A model generated the notes under the pieces. The model searched no databases. It saw only the letters and a list, made by a program, of their open reading frames with translations, and was not told the origin of the DNA. Positions 1-12,190 of a stretch of 48,744 nt of DNA are shown one piece after another; position 1 is the first letter of the stretch; every line of letters begins with the position of its first letter. Origin of the DNA: Peptococcaceae bacterium (GTDB lineage: Bacteria > Bacillota > Desulfitobacteriia > Desulfitobacteriales > Syntrophobotulaceae); the NCBI GenBank assembly GCA_012517475.1, contig JAAYUV010000013.1, positions 1 through 48,744 on the forward strand, read 5' to 3'. Both the position numbers and the translations under genes were made by a program.

Positions 1-230
1 CCTATCACTAATTATAAGGAATTTTTTTGTGGTTTTACAGGAATAATCAGGAATTTCTTCTGTTTTTGTTCAATCTCTTCGTTTTAGACTCTTAAGCAAG
101 AGTTGACATTTAAATTTTATTTTTATGCAACGCTAATGAAAAAATACCAAAACTATATCATAACTGAATATCCAGCAATGCAATAAATATTAAATAAAAG
201 CAAGAAAATGAAACACCTTTTATGTAGATA

Positions 231-259
231 ATGACAGACTAACTCTATAAGTGTATACT
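231..259 (+). promoter_or_regulatory. Putative sigma-A promoter of the dCMP deaminase gene
   Basis: A -35 like hexamer ATGACA (231-236) and a -10 like hexamer TATACT (254-259) are separated by 17 bases, and the gene starts 35 bases further on. Each hexamer differs from consensus at one position. Apart from this the first 230 bases are AT-rich with no gene that I can support. Confidence 0.45.
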
Positions 260-293
260 AAAATATGATAAAGTCAGTTTTAGGAGAAAAGAC

Positions 294-749
294 ATGGATA
301 ACCATACCAGGCCGTCTTGGGACGAGTATTTTTTAGACATTGCCCGTTTGGTTGCTAAACGATCGACTTGTCTCAGAAGGAATTACGGGGCCGTGATAGT
401 AAAAGATAATATTATAGTCAGTACGGGATATAACGGTGCCGCCAGGGGCGAACCAAATTGTATTGACACCGCTCAATGCACCCGGGAACAATATAATGTT
501 CCGAAAGGGGAAAGGTATGAATTGTGTGTGGCTGTTCATGCCGAGCAAAATGCAATTATCGCGGGTGATCCCGTAAAAATGCAGGGAGCTACAATTTATA
601 TTTCGGGCTATGAGCGAAACGGTCAACATGCATCTGCCGAACCTTGTCTTTTGTGTAGGCGGATGATTAAAAATGCGATGATTAAGAGAGTAGTTTTCCT
701 GGACGAAAACGGTAAAAAGAAAAACATTCGGTTTGGGGTCAGTGAATAA
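294..749 (+). CDS. dCMP/cytidine deaminase family protein (ComEB-like)
   Basis: This is a zinc-dependent deaminase of the dCMP deaminase / ComEB family, which converts dCMP to dUMP in the cytosol and feeds thymidylate synthesis. The 151-residue protein shows the zinc and catalytic signature: His82-Ala-Glu84 and a Pro-Cys-x-x-Cys motif at residues 117-121, plus the family-typical N-terminal SWDEYF and an extra Cys-rich segment around residues 56-78. The ATG is preceded by an AGGAG ribosome binding site. A terminator follows at 788, so it is probably transcribed alone. Whether the substrate is strictly dCMP cannot be told from sequence alone. Confidence 0.88.
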   Translation: MDNHTRPSWDEYFLDIARLVAKRSTCLRRNYGAVIVKDNIIVSTGYNGAARGEPNCIDTAQCTREQYNVPKGERYELCVAVHAEQNAIIAGDPVKMQGATIYISGYERNGQHASAEPCLLCRRMIKNAMIKRVVFLDENGKKKNIRFGVSE

Positions 750-787
750 ATTAGGTTGTGAAACAGCATCATCTAAACTGGCAGTTG

Positions 788-811
788 AGCGCCCAATACC
801 GGCGCTTTTTT
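788..811 (+). terminator. Intrinsic terminator after the dCMP deaminase gene
   Basis: A hairpin AGCGCC/GGCGCT (788-793 with 801-806) is followed by a run of T. Confidence 0.75.
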
Positions 812-944
812 GCTTAATTTATTATAGTGTGCTTAAAAAAAACAGTGGTATTGTTTCATGTATTTAGTTATTTCAGTTATAATATTTGAAATACGGTAAA
901 ATATAAGATTTGAAAGAATTTAGCTGTCGGATAATCGGAGGAAA

Positions 945-2093
945 ATGATTGTGGAGAAAAGAAGAGTCAAAGTCATGACGGTTTTTGGGACAAGACCCGA
1001 AGCCATCAAAATGGCACCGGTAGTAAAAGCTTTGGAGAAACAGGAATTCGTTGAAAGCCGAGTTGTTGTGACTGCTCAACACCGGGAGATGCTCGATCAA
1101 GTAGTAAACCTTTTTAAAATTAAGCCGCATTATGATCTTGATTTAATGAGACACGGACAAACCTTAGCAGGGTTGACATCGGGTGTTATGGAAGGCATGG
1201 ACCGCATTTTGTCCGAGGAAAAACCGGATATGATTTTGGTTCAAGGGGATACGACAACAACATTTGTATCTGCACTGGCTGCTTTTTATCATAAAGTACC
1301 CGTTGGTCATATCGAAGCCGGACTACGGACAGGAGAAAAATATTCACCATGGCCTGAAGAGATTAACCGAAGGCTTACAACAGGATTGGCTGATTTGCAT
1401 TTTGCTCCTACCGAAGTATCCCGAAATAATCTATTGCGCGAAGGAATACCTCAGCAAAATATTTTTGTAACGGGAAATACCGTTATTGATGCGCTCTTTG
1501 CAACAGTCAAGCAGAATTTTCGCTTCCAAGATGAGGAGCTGGAACGTATCCTTTACTCCAACCGGGAAAAACGTTTAATTTTAATGACGACACACCGGCG
1601 GGAAAATTGGGGAGAACCGATGCGTCAGATATATCAGGCTTTGGAAACCGTTCTCAGCCAAAATTCAGATACATATGTTATCTTTCCGGTACATAAAAAT
1701 CCTACTGTCAGAAAAGTGGTTGCAGAGGTTTTGGGTAACAATGACCGGGTATTTCTGGTGGAACCGATGGATTATGAACCATTTGTCAACCTGCAGGCAA
1801 AAGCGTACTTAATTTTAACAGATTCCGGAGGAATACAGGAAGAAGCACCATCTCTCGGCAAGCCGGTTCTTTGTGTAAGGGATACGACGGAGCGTCCCGA
1901 AGCGGTTGACGCAGGCACCGTATTATTGGTCGGGACAAAATATGAGGACGTTCTGGCTAATCTGACAAAACTGCTTTCCGATGAGGAGGCTTATAGAAAA
2001 ATGTCACAGGCTGCTAATCCCTATGGAGATGGCACTGCCAGTGAAAAGATTGCAAAAATTGTCGTAAAATATCTAAACGATTGCCAAATCTAG
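945..2093 (+). CDS. wecB: UDP-N-acetylglucosamine 2-epimerase (non-hydrolysing)
   Basis: The enzyme interconverts UDP-GlcNAc and UDP-ManNAc and supplies ManNAc for wall teichoic acid linkage units or other surface polysaccharides. The 382-residue length is normal for the family. Visible motifs are GTRPEA at residues 15-20, QGDTTT near residue 100, HIEAGLRT near 125 and TDSGGIQEE near 290, the last forming part of the nucleotide-binding site. The ATG lies just behind a CGGAGG ribosome binding site. The TagA/WecG-type glycosyltransferase at 14881 uses UDP-ManNAc in homologous pathways, so the two may act in one wall-polymer route although they are not in one operon here. Confidence 0.93.
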   Translation: MIVEKRRVKVMTVFGTRPEAIKMAPVVKALEKQEFVESRVVVTAQHREMLDQVVNLFKIKPHYDLDLMRHGQTLAGLTSGVMEGMDRILSEEKPDMILVQGDTTTTFVSALAAFYHKVPVGHIEAGLRTGEKYSPWPEEINRRLTTGLADLHFAPTEVSRNNLLREGIPQQNIFVTGNTVIDALFATVKQNFRFQDEELERILYSNREKRLILMTTHRRENWGEPMRQIYQALETVLSQNSDTYVIFPVHKNPTVRKVVAEVLGNNDRVFLVEPMDYEPFVNLQAKAYLILTDSGGIQEEAPSLGKPVLCVRDTTERPEAVDAGTVLLVGTKYEDVLANLTKLLSDEEAYRKMSQAANPYGDGTASEKIAKIVVKYLNDCQI

Positions 2094-2271
2094 CAAGAAT
2101 TATAGAAAGATTTTAAGGAAATTTATATCGAAATTACTTGATTTATGACCGGAAATGGTAGAAAATTATAACTAGCAAAAAATTTTCATGCAATTAAAGG
2201 AATTCAGATTATTTCGTGAAGGAAATCCGATTATTTTGGCGAAGCTATGTAGGAATTGAGGGGGATCCCCG

Positions 2272-2502
2272 ATGGCTGATAAAAAAGTCAGCAGCTGGGT
2301 GAAGTATATGGCTCTGGGGTCGACAATTGCTACAGCCCTTGCCGGCCTGGTAGGGGGAGCATATTTTTTGGGGAATTTTTTGGATTCCCTTTGGGGGACA
2401 GATCCTTGGCTCAAAATTGTCTTAATGATTTCCGCTGTAATCCTGGGTGTGGGATATCTTATAACATCCTTGAGCAAGTTAGGAAAAACGGATAATGAAT
2501 AG
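2272..2502 (+). CDS. atpZ: AtpZ/AtpI-family small membrane protein of the ATP synthase operon
   Basis: This 76-residue protein has two predicted membrane helices (about residues 12-35 and 45-67) joined by a short loop, the layout of the AtpZ family found in front of atpI in many Firmicutes. AtpZ/AtpI proteins are thought to help c-ring assembly or Mg uptake for the F1Fo complex. Its stop overlaps the start of the next gene by 8 bases, which suggests translational coupling. A GAGGGGG-type ribosome binding site precedes the ATG. The name rests on position and membrane topology more than on diagnostic residues. Confidence 0.75.
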   Translation: MADKKVSSWVKYMALGSTIATALAGLVGGAYFLGNFLDSLWGTDPWLKIVLMISAVILGVGYLITSLSKLGKTDNE

Positions 2503-2854
2503 CAGATCAGTAATTATCTTACTAGGATCTTTTTCAGCGGCCATCTTTATAGGAATCTCCTTAACGAATCAGTATACTTTATTAGGCATACTCATCGGTT
2601 TCACAGCAGGTCTTGTGAATATCCAGTGGCTGTTCCGGGATGCAAAAAAGGCATTGGACCAAGAGCTGTATGTTGCTCTAAAGATCTATTATAAAAGCCT
2701 GTTTTCCAGACTGGGGATGATAACCCTGGTTGTGGCCACGATCGGCAGATTCAGACCGGAGTGGCTTTTCTATCTGGCTTTGGGTATCGCAGTGGGTGTA
2801 ATAATACCCCTGATATTGGCAATAAGACAACAGCTTATGCGTGGAAGGGGGTGA
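2495..2854 (+). CDS. atpI: ATP synthase subunit I
   Basis: A 119-residue protein with four hydrophobic segments, lying between atpZ and atpB, as expected for AtpI, a non-stoichiometric assembly factor for the c-ring. The ATG sits inside the 3' end of atpZ. The charged loop between the second and third membrane segments carries WLFRDAKKALDQE, similar to AtpI family members. It ends 8 bases before atpB. The family is poorly conserved in sequence, so the call leans on context. Confidence 0.8.
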   Translation: MNSRSVIILLGSFSAAIFIGISLTNQYTLLGILIGFTAGLVNIQWLFRDAKKALDQELYVALKIYYKSLFSRLGMITLVVATIGRFRPEWLFYLALGIAVGVIIPLILAIRQQLMRGRG

Positions 2855-2861
2855 GCAATGA

Positions 2862-3605
2862 ATGCATGAAATTATTACTTGGCAGGTTGGCAATGGAACA
2901 GTACATGCCAAAACTTTGATCATGACCTGGACGGTTATGGCACTCTTATTGATTTTTGTTTTTCTGGGGGTGCGTAACCTGACAAGCGGAAAGCCGGGCA
3001 AACTCCAGAATATTTTGGAATGGGTTGTCGACTTTGTTCGAAAACTTGTTTCTGATAATATGGATTATAAAAAAGGCGCTCCGCTTCTGTCCTATCTTGT
3101 TACCCTGATTATGTTTATTTTCTTTTCCAATATGATTGGCCTTATTCCGAATTTTGTGGCACCGTTATTTAAACACGTCGAAGCAGCTAAACTCAATGCA
3201 ATTTTAGGGGGAGCAACCCTAATGTCTCCAACGGCGGATATCAATACGACGTTAGCCTTAGCAACCCTGACAATTATCTTAGTAATTGGATTGGGTGTAA
3301 AGCATAAAGGAGCACATTATTTCCATCATTTCATCGAACCACATCCGGTCTTCCTGCCGATTCACCTTATTGATATTCTGGCAAAACCGATGACACTTGC
3401 CTTCCGTCTTTTCGGAAATATCTATGCAGGTGAAGTTCTGATCGCAGTTATCTTACTGTTACCCGGTCTCGCAGTCTTTGGCGGCGGAATTATTCCGATG
3501 CCGGTATGGCTAGGTTTCAGTATATTCATCGGGGCGATCCAATCTTTTGTCTTTACGGTACTGACTATTGCTTATATTGCTCAGGCCGTGGCACAGGACC
3601 ACTAA
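2862..3605 (+). CDS. atpB: F1Fo ATP synthase subunit a
   Basis: Subunit a forms the two half-channels that carry ions to and from the rotating c-ring in the membrane. The 247-residue protein has five or six membrane segments. The essential arginine lies in the segment LAFRLFGNIYAGEV at about residues 178-191, and the C-terminal helix AIQSFVFTVLTIAYIAQAV is typical. The start ATG follows a GGGGGTGAG ribosome binding site. The 152 bases between this gene and atpE carry two hairpins (separate entry). Confidence 0.95.
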   Translation: MHEIITWQVGNGTVHAKTLIMTWTVMALLLIFVFLGVRNLTSGKPGKLQNILEWVVDFVRKLVSDNMDYKKGAPLLSYLVTLIMFIFFSNMIGLIPNFVAPLFKHVEAAKLNAILGGATLMSPTADINTTLALATLTIILVIGLGVKHKGAHYFHHFIEPHPVFLPIHLIDILAKPMTLAFRLFGNIYAGEVLIAVILLLPGLAVFGGGIIPMPVWLGFSIFIGAIQSFVFTVLTIAYIAQAVAQDH

Positions 3606-3671
3606 GGAAAAGTTAATAGGGAAGGGTATCATTTTTAGGGACAAGTTTTTTAGTTTCAACAGTTCCTCAAT

Positions 3672-3712
3672 GGTCTTAGTGGTAAGACCGGTATAATGAT
3701 CAGCAAAGTGCT
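3672..3712 (+). promoter_or_regulatory. Two hairpins in the atpB-atpE gap
   Basis: Within an otherwise tight operon, the 152-base gap before atpE holds a perfect 7-bp hairpin GGTCTTA/TAAGACC (3672-3678 with 3683-3689, loop GTGG) and a 5-bp hairpin CAGCA/TGCTG (3701-3712 region). Between them is a TATAAT hexamer without a convincing -35. By analogy with other atp operons this could be a processing or stabilising region that raises c-subunit output. No T-run follows the stems, so a terminator is unlikely. Confidence 0.4.
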
Positions 3713-3739
3713 GAGTAAAAAAAGAATTTGTTTTATTAA

Positions 3740-3991
<252 letters not shown>

Positions 3992-4050
3992 GGCATGACC
4001 AAATTAGAATGCAATCATTTAAACTTGCTTAGAGAGGAGGGGAGGACCGA

Positions 4051-4607
4051 TTGAATCCCTTTGGAATTGGCTTTGCATACACGATTGCCTCTGCTGCGGC
4101 CTCTGAAGGCGGCGGTGGAGGTAATCCCGTTGCGATAGATTACACGTATCCTTCTCAGATTCTTTCATTTCTTATTTTAGTTTTTATTCTGGCTAAATTT
4201 GCTTGGAAACCCCTGATGGAAATGATGGAAAAACGCCGTCAGAATATTGAGGACAACCTGGCAAATGCTGAAAATGAGAGAAAAGAAGCAGAAAGAATCA
4301 GACAGGAATATCAGGCTGAAATGCTGAAAGCGCGTCAGCAAGCTCAGGGAATTATTGAAAAGGCTACTAAAAATAGTGAAGAACGCGCTTCAGAAATCCT
4401 TGCCGAAGCACGCAAGGAAACTGAGAAGATGAAGCAGGCTGCCCTTGCTGATATCGAGCGTGAGCGCGATAAAGCCATCGCAGATGTAAGAGCTCAGGTA
4501 GTAGATATGTCCATCGCGGTTGCTGAAAAGATTATTCAGCAGAAGTTGGATATAAAGGGTCAGGAGGCACTCATTGAACAATTCATTCAAGAGGTAGGGG
4601 ATAGGCC

Positions 4608-4614
<7 letters not shown>
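4051..4614 (+). CDS. atpF: F1Fo ATP synthase subunit b
   Basis: The peripheral stalk subunit: a short N-terminal region with a single membrane helix (about residues 33-52) and then a long charged helix rich in Glu, Lys, Arg and Ala for the coiled-coil stator. It is 187 residues, a little long because of a glycine-rich N-terminal extension (SEGGGGGNP) before the helix. The start is a TTG behind a strong GGAGGGGAGG site. The last 7 bases overlap atpH. Confidence 0.92.
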
Positions 4615-6693
<2,079 letters not shown>

Positions 6694-6712
6694 GAAAGAG
6701 TAGGTGAGCGAA

Positions 6713-7561
6713 GTGGCAGGAGTACGCGATATTCGCAGACGAATTCGCAGTGTGTCGAATATGCAGCAGATCACGAAAGCTATGAAGATGGTTGCTGCGG
6801 CTAAACTGCGTAGGGCTCAGGAAAAAGTCATCGCTTCCCGCCCGTATGCCAAACAAATTCAGGATGTTCTGTCTCGTCTGGTTCAAGCCCAGACTGATGT
6901 GAGCCATCCCCTCCTGGAAAAGCGTCCTGTTAAAAAAATAGGATATATTCTGGTTACATCGGACCGCGGTCTGTGCGGTGGCTTTAATGCCAACTTAATC
7001 AGAATGACCCGTTCGGTTCTCGATGAACAAAAGAATGCTGAAACTGGGCTGGTTGCGGTAGGCCGCAAAGGCAGCGACTATTTTGGAAGACGTAAGGTTG
7101 AGATCATATCCCGGTTTACTGGTCTTGGCGATAGTCCGGATTTTAACCAAGCCAGACAAATTGCTGGAGAAATCATCGGGCTATATACTTCGGGTCAATT
7201 AGATGAGGTTTACCTCGTTTATTCCAAGTTTATATCAGTCCTGACCCAAGAACCCACCTTGGCAAAAATATTGCCGATCGAGCCTTCTGAGGAAGAGGCC
7301 GGAGGTCAATATATCTTTGAACCTTCTCCTCAGCAAATGCTGGAAAGTCTATTGCCAAATTATTTGGAAAGTCAGATTTTCAGCGCTTTACTGGAAAGTA
7401 AGGCCAGTGAAATGGGCGCAAAAATGACGGCAATGGATTCGGCTACTGAGAATGCCAAAGAAATGATTGAAAAACTGACGCTGGCAATGAATAGAGCCCG
7501 CCAGGCAGCCATCACCAAAGAGATTTCTGAAATCGTCGGGGGAGCTGCGGCTCTTGAGTAG
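6713..7561 (+). CDS. atpG: F1Fo ATP synthase subunit gamma
   Basis: The central rotor shaft of F1. The N-terminal coiled coil [22 protein letters not shown] and the C-terminal helix with [22 protein letters not shown] are both present. I chose the GTG at 6713, giving [11 protein letters not shown], because the family normally begins like this and an AGGTGAG ribosome binding site lies 5 bases upstream. A GTG at 6704 in the same frame would add three residues but has a weaker site. The length is 282 residues with the chosen start. Confidence 0.94.
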   Translation: MAGVRDIRRRIRSVSNMQQITKAMKMVAAAKLRRAQEKVIASRPYAKQIQDVLSRLVQAQTDVSHPLLEKRPVKKIGYILVTSDRGLCGGFNANLIRMTRSVLDEQKNAETGLVAVGRKGSDYFGRRKVEIISRFTGLGDSPDFNQARQIAGEIIGLYTSGQLDEVYLVYSKFISVLTQEPTLAKILPIEPSEEEAGGQYIFEPSPQQMLESLLPNYLESQIFSALLESKASEMGAKMTAMDSATENAKEMIEKLTLAMNRARQAAITKEISEIVGGAAALE

Positions 7562-7598
7562 CTGCCGGATTGAGTACCTTAACAAAGGAGGTTGCTAG

Positions 7599-9005
<1,407 letters not shown>

Positions 9006-9008
9006 AAC

Positions 9009-9407
9009 ATGGCAGGAACTTTTAATTTTAATGTCGTTGCACCGGACGGCCAAGTCCTGAATAAGGATGTTGAATTCGTCGTTGTACCAGGTGAGAATGG
9101 CGAATTAGGTATCTTACCCAATCACGCTCCGCTCATTGCCGGTTTAGGAATTGGTGTGATTCGTTATACCGAAAACGGCAAAATCAGTAAAGTTGCCATC
9201 AGTGGCGGTTTTATGGAAGTTGTCCATAATAAGGTCACCGTTCTCGCCAATACCGCTGAGACAGCTGAAAACATTAATGTTGAGAGAGCGCAGGCAGCAA
9301 AAGACCGGGCTGAGAAACGCCTGAAAGAACGGCAACCTGACACGGATCTAGTTCGGGCTGAAACAGCCTTGAAAAGAGCTTTAGCCAGGATTAAAGCAGT
9401 AAGCTAA
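9009..9407 (+). CDS. atpC: F1Fo ATP synthase subunit epsilon
   Basis: The last gene of the operon: a 132-residue protein with the N-terminal beta-sandwich (GENGELGILPNHAPLIAGL at about residues 28-46) and a C-terminal helical hairpin (VERAQAAKDRAEKRL onward). The C-terminal helices can extend into F1 and inhibit ATP hydrolysis in homologues. A strong terminator follows about 46 bases downstream. Confidence 0.94.
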   Translation: MAGTFNFNVVAPDGQVLNKDVEFVVVPGENGELGILPNHAPLIAGLGIGVIRYTENGKISKVAISGGFMEVVHNKVTVLANTAETAENINVERAQAAKDRAEKRLKERQPDTDLVRAETALKRALARIKAVS

Positions 9408-9453
9408 CACGGAAAAACTGTAACTGAACAAAGGTAAATCGATTGATTCTATG

Positions 9454-9486
9454 AGCCGCCGACAAATAGTTGGCGGCTATCTTTTT
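9454..9486 (+). terminator. Intrinsic terminator of the atp operon
   Basis: A hairpin of about 10 bp (AGCCGCC with GGCGGCT, extended inward through a G-T wobble and AC/GT, loop AAATA) is followed by ATCTTTTT. Confidence 0.88.
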
Positions 9487-9510
9487 AGGGTATAGGCGGA
9501 CTATTATCAA

Positions 9511-9551
9511 GGAAAAAACCTGAAGGATCACATACTTGTGAACTTCAGGTT
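9511..9551 (-). terminator. Intrinsic terminator of the csoR-like gene (minus strand)
   Basis: On the minus strand AACCTGAAG (9543-9551) pairs with CTTCAGGTT (9517-9525) and is followed by a T-run (the A-run at 9513-9518 on the plus strand). It is placed about 65 bases past the stop of the minus-strand gene. Confidence 0.8.
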
Positions 9552-9615
9552 CTTAGCTTACAATGCTGTTATCCGAAGAGTAGGAAAAAAGTTGGATTTT
9601 AGTGTATCTAATGTG

Positions 9616-9900
9616 CTATTTGAGAAATTTATCTATCGCATCATTTAGTTTATCAATCACTTCCGTATTATTTTCCTCGTATGCATGGATAAGACAATGA
9701 TTGATATGGTCACTCAATATGATCTTGCCGGTGCTGTTGATAGCTGAACGGACGGCAGATAATTGAATTAATATCTCACTGCAATCTACATCGTCATCGA
9801 TCATCCGCTTAATTCCTTCCAAGTGCCCGATTACCCTCGATAAACGGTTAAGGACACTTTTTTTGTTAGGATGCTGATGAGAATGGTCATGACTCTCCAA
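9616..9900 (-). CDS. csoR: CsoR/RcnR-family metal-sensing repressor
   Basis: A 94-residue all-helical repressor of the CsoR family. The copper-sensor fingerprint is intact: Cys40, His65 and Cys69 have the same spacing (25 and 4) as the ligands of characterised Cu(I)-sensing CsoR proteins. A His-rich N-terminus (HDHSHQH) could add metal sites. The start is TTG behind an AAAGGGG ribosome binding site. No copper transporter or chaperone gene is adjacent, so the targets must lie elsewhere. A persulfide-sensing (CstR) or nickel/cobalt-sensing (RcnR) role is less likely because of the Cys-His-Cys pattern. Confidence 0.85.
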   Translation of the reverse strand: MESHDHSHQHPNKKSVLNRLSRVIGHLEGIKRMIDDDVDCSEILIQLSAVRSAINSTGKIILSDHINHCLIHAYEENNTEVIDKLNDAIDKFLK

Positions 9901-10075
9901 CTAGAACGACCCCTTTCAACCTTAAACAAAGATCATCACGCTTTTCATCATATCATAAAAATACAGGCCTGATAACATTTTGAAAGATTAACGAGGAAAT
10001 AAATATAAGTACCCCATTTTATGTTTTGGTTGAAAAGAGATTGGTCAAACTAGTATTGGATAGGGAAGTGAAGAA

Positions 10076-10714
10076 ATGTTTTATAGAGGTTTTCGCTCAA
10101 AAAAGATCCTATTAACCGTTATATTCATCATGGTGTTTTTAACCCCAACCTTGTTATTTGCCGAAGTAATGAAAACAACCCGGGTTAATACAGAGTTACC
10201 CCTTTTGCTTAACTCAGGGCTTGCGGATTGTAACGAAGCTGCAGTAAAGTATATTGTGTGGACAGAAGATCCGGGGAAAACAGATGAAATCGAAAATATT
10301 TTACCATCAACGGGCTTAATCTGGCAGAAACAAATTCTCAGTGATTTTGCCGGAAAAAAAGTTTTTCAATACATGACAGCACAGAAAATAAATGAAGAAG
10401 AAGAAAGACAAGCATTCATTCTTTATCATTCTCTTTATACCGTGTCCATGGATGGAAAAGCTCAAGTGTTCTTTGAGGAGCGCGTTGGTGAAGCAATTCA
10501 TGCTGAAAACTATTTTGAATATAACCATATTTCCCGGAAGCAAAATATCATCATAAATGATATGATGTCTATTGGTGGTTTTGACCAAAGACTGCCTGGC
10601 GGGGTAAAAGCCGGGGAAGATAAAATAAATATCCAGATGGTCACTAAAGGGGAAAATAAAACAGGCAACGGCAAAACCGTATTGGCCTTGCCGGCTTTAA
10701 TGGAAGAATTTTAA
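10076..10714 (+). CDS. ywmB: YwmB-like secreted protein
   Basis: A 212-residue protein with an N-terminal signal sequence or membrane anchor (basic KK then a hydrophobic stretch, residues 9-29, ending LLFAE). The body is predicted to be mixed alpha/beta without catalytic motifs that I recognise. Identification rests mainly on synteny: in Bacillus and many clostridia a YwmB family gene sits just before murA and spoIID, as here. The function of YwmB is not established. It may share transcription with murA, which starts about 140 bases later. Confidence 0.6.
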   Translation: MFYRGFRSKKILLTVIFIMVFLTPTLLFAEVMKTTRVNTELPLLLNSGLADCNEAAVKYIVWTEDPGKTDEIENILPSTGLIWQKQILSDFAGKKVFQYMTAQKINEEEERQAFILYHSLYTVSMDGKAQVFFEERVGEAIHAENYFEYNHISRKQNIIINDMMSIGGFDQRLPGGVKAGEDKINIQMVTKGENKTGNGKTVLALPALMEEF

Positions 10715-10856
10715 GCAGGAAATCCTTCCTTTGCAGGAAAAATGACAGAAAAAAAGAAATAGTAATGATACTAAGGATAAAAAACTATATAATGATATGT
10801 AACCTCCCTTTCTGCCAGGACAAGTGACGGAATCGGAGGTAGAAATATGTCAGGAG

Positions 10857-12119
10857 ATGACAGCAAAATTGAGAAAATTTATCGTAACAGGCGGGAAGGA
10901 ATTACAGGGGAAAGTTGATGTCAGCGGTGCAAAGAATGCGGTTTTGCCTATTATTGCAGCTTCCCTTTTAACACAAGATAAAGTTGTTCTTGAAGAAGCA
11001 CCCGATTTATTGGATGTACAGGTCATGAATCAGGTGATTGAATCACTTGGAGGAAAAGTGAAAAGAAACGGCAAAAAGCTATATATCTCTGTTAAAGAGA
11101 TTGAAAGTATAGAAACTCCATTTGACTTAATTTCCAAAATGAGAGCTTCAATTTTTATTATGGGTCCAATGCTGGCCCGTAAGGGCAGGGTTAGGATTTC
11201 TCATCCCGGAGGGTGTGCTATTGGCTCCAGACCAATTAACTGGCACTTGAAAGGATTAGAAAGCCTGGGTGCCCAAGTCAGGATGGATCATGGCTTCCTG
11301 GATGTAATTGCACCAAGGCTAAAAGGAGCCAGAATCTACCTTGATTTCCCGAGCGTCGGGGCAACGGAAAATATTATGATGGCCGCGGCCTGCGCCGAAG
11401 GGACAACAATCATAGAAAATGCTGCACAAGAACCGGAAATTGTTGACCTGGCTAATTTTTTAAATGAAATGGGCGGTAAGGTCCGGGGCGCAGGAACAAA
11501 TATCATTTATATTGAGGGAGTAAAAGAATTTCACGGAACTACCCACACCGTGATTCCGGACCGGATAGAAGCCGGGACATTTATTCTTATGGCCGCAGCG
11601 TGCGGGGGAGAAGTTTTAGTTCGAAATGTCATTCCAGCACACCTTAAATCGCTGTTAGCAAAGCTGGATGAGGCAGGAATCATCTACCGGGAAGAGGATG
11701 ACGGAATCAGAGTAATTGGAAAAGGCTGCTTTAATTCTGTGGATATTAAAACCCAGGTACATCCTGGATTTCCGACTGATTTGCAGGCGCCGATTCTGGC
11801 TATGCTTACCCGTGCCAAAGGGACTGCGGTAATTACGGAGACTGTTTTTGAAAACCGGTTTATGCATGTCGATGAATTAAAAAGAATGGGTGCGGATATC
11901 AAAATTGAAGGAAGAAGCGCCATCGTTCAGGGGATAGAAAATATGCACGCAGCCACAGTAGTTGCAAGTGATTTGCGCGCCGGTGCGTCATTAATATTAG
12001 CGGCACTTACAGCAAACGGGACTTCAGAAATCCGGGAAATTCATCATATTGAAAGAGGTTATGAAAAACTCGATGAAAAATTAAGAGGGCTTGGTGCGGA
12101 AATAATAAAATCAGAATAA
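10857..12119 (+). CDS. murA: UDP-N-acetylglucosamine 1-carboxyvinyltransferase
   Basis: MurA transfers enolpyruvate from PEP to UDP-GlcNAc, the first committed step of peptidoglycan precursor synthesis in the cytosol. The catalytic cysteine is in GGCAIGSRPINWHLKGLE, so fosfomycin sensitivity at that residue is expected. The substrate-binding segment SGAKNAVLPIIAASLL is also present. The start is uncertain: ATG 10857 is listed, TTG 10869 would give the canonical MRKFIVTGG with AGGAG 12 bases upstream, and GTG 10824 would add 11 residues. All give roughly the family length of 416-431. Confidence 0.93.
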   Translation: MTAKLRKFIVTGGKELQGKVDVSGAKNAVLPIIAASLLTQDKVVLEEAPDLLDVQVMNQVIESLGGKVKRNGKKLYISVKEIESIETPFDLISKMRASIFIMGPMLARKGRVRISHPGGCAIGSRPINWHLKGLESLGAQVRMDHGFLDVIAPRLKGARIYLDFPSVGATENIMMAAACAEGTTIIENAAQEPEIVDLANFLNEMGGKVRGAGTNIIYIEGVKEFHGTTHTVIPDRIEAGTFILMAAACGGEVLVRNVIPAHLKSLLAKLDEAGIIYREEDDGIRVIGKGCFNSVDIKTQVHPGFPTDLQAPILAMLTRAKGTAVITETVFENRFMHVDELKRMGADIKIEGRSAIVQGIENMHAATVVASDLRAGASLILAALTANGTSEIREIHHIERGYEKLDEKLRGLGAEIIKSE

Positions 12120-12190
12120 GAGATAGAAGAATATCCTTCATTTTCCCTGCATAAAAATATCTTAAAGCTTGTACTGCGGGAGGATGGGAT

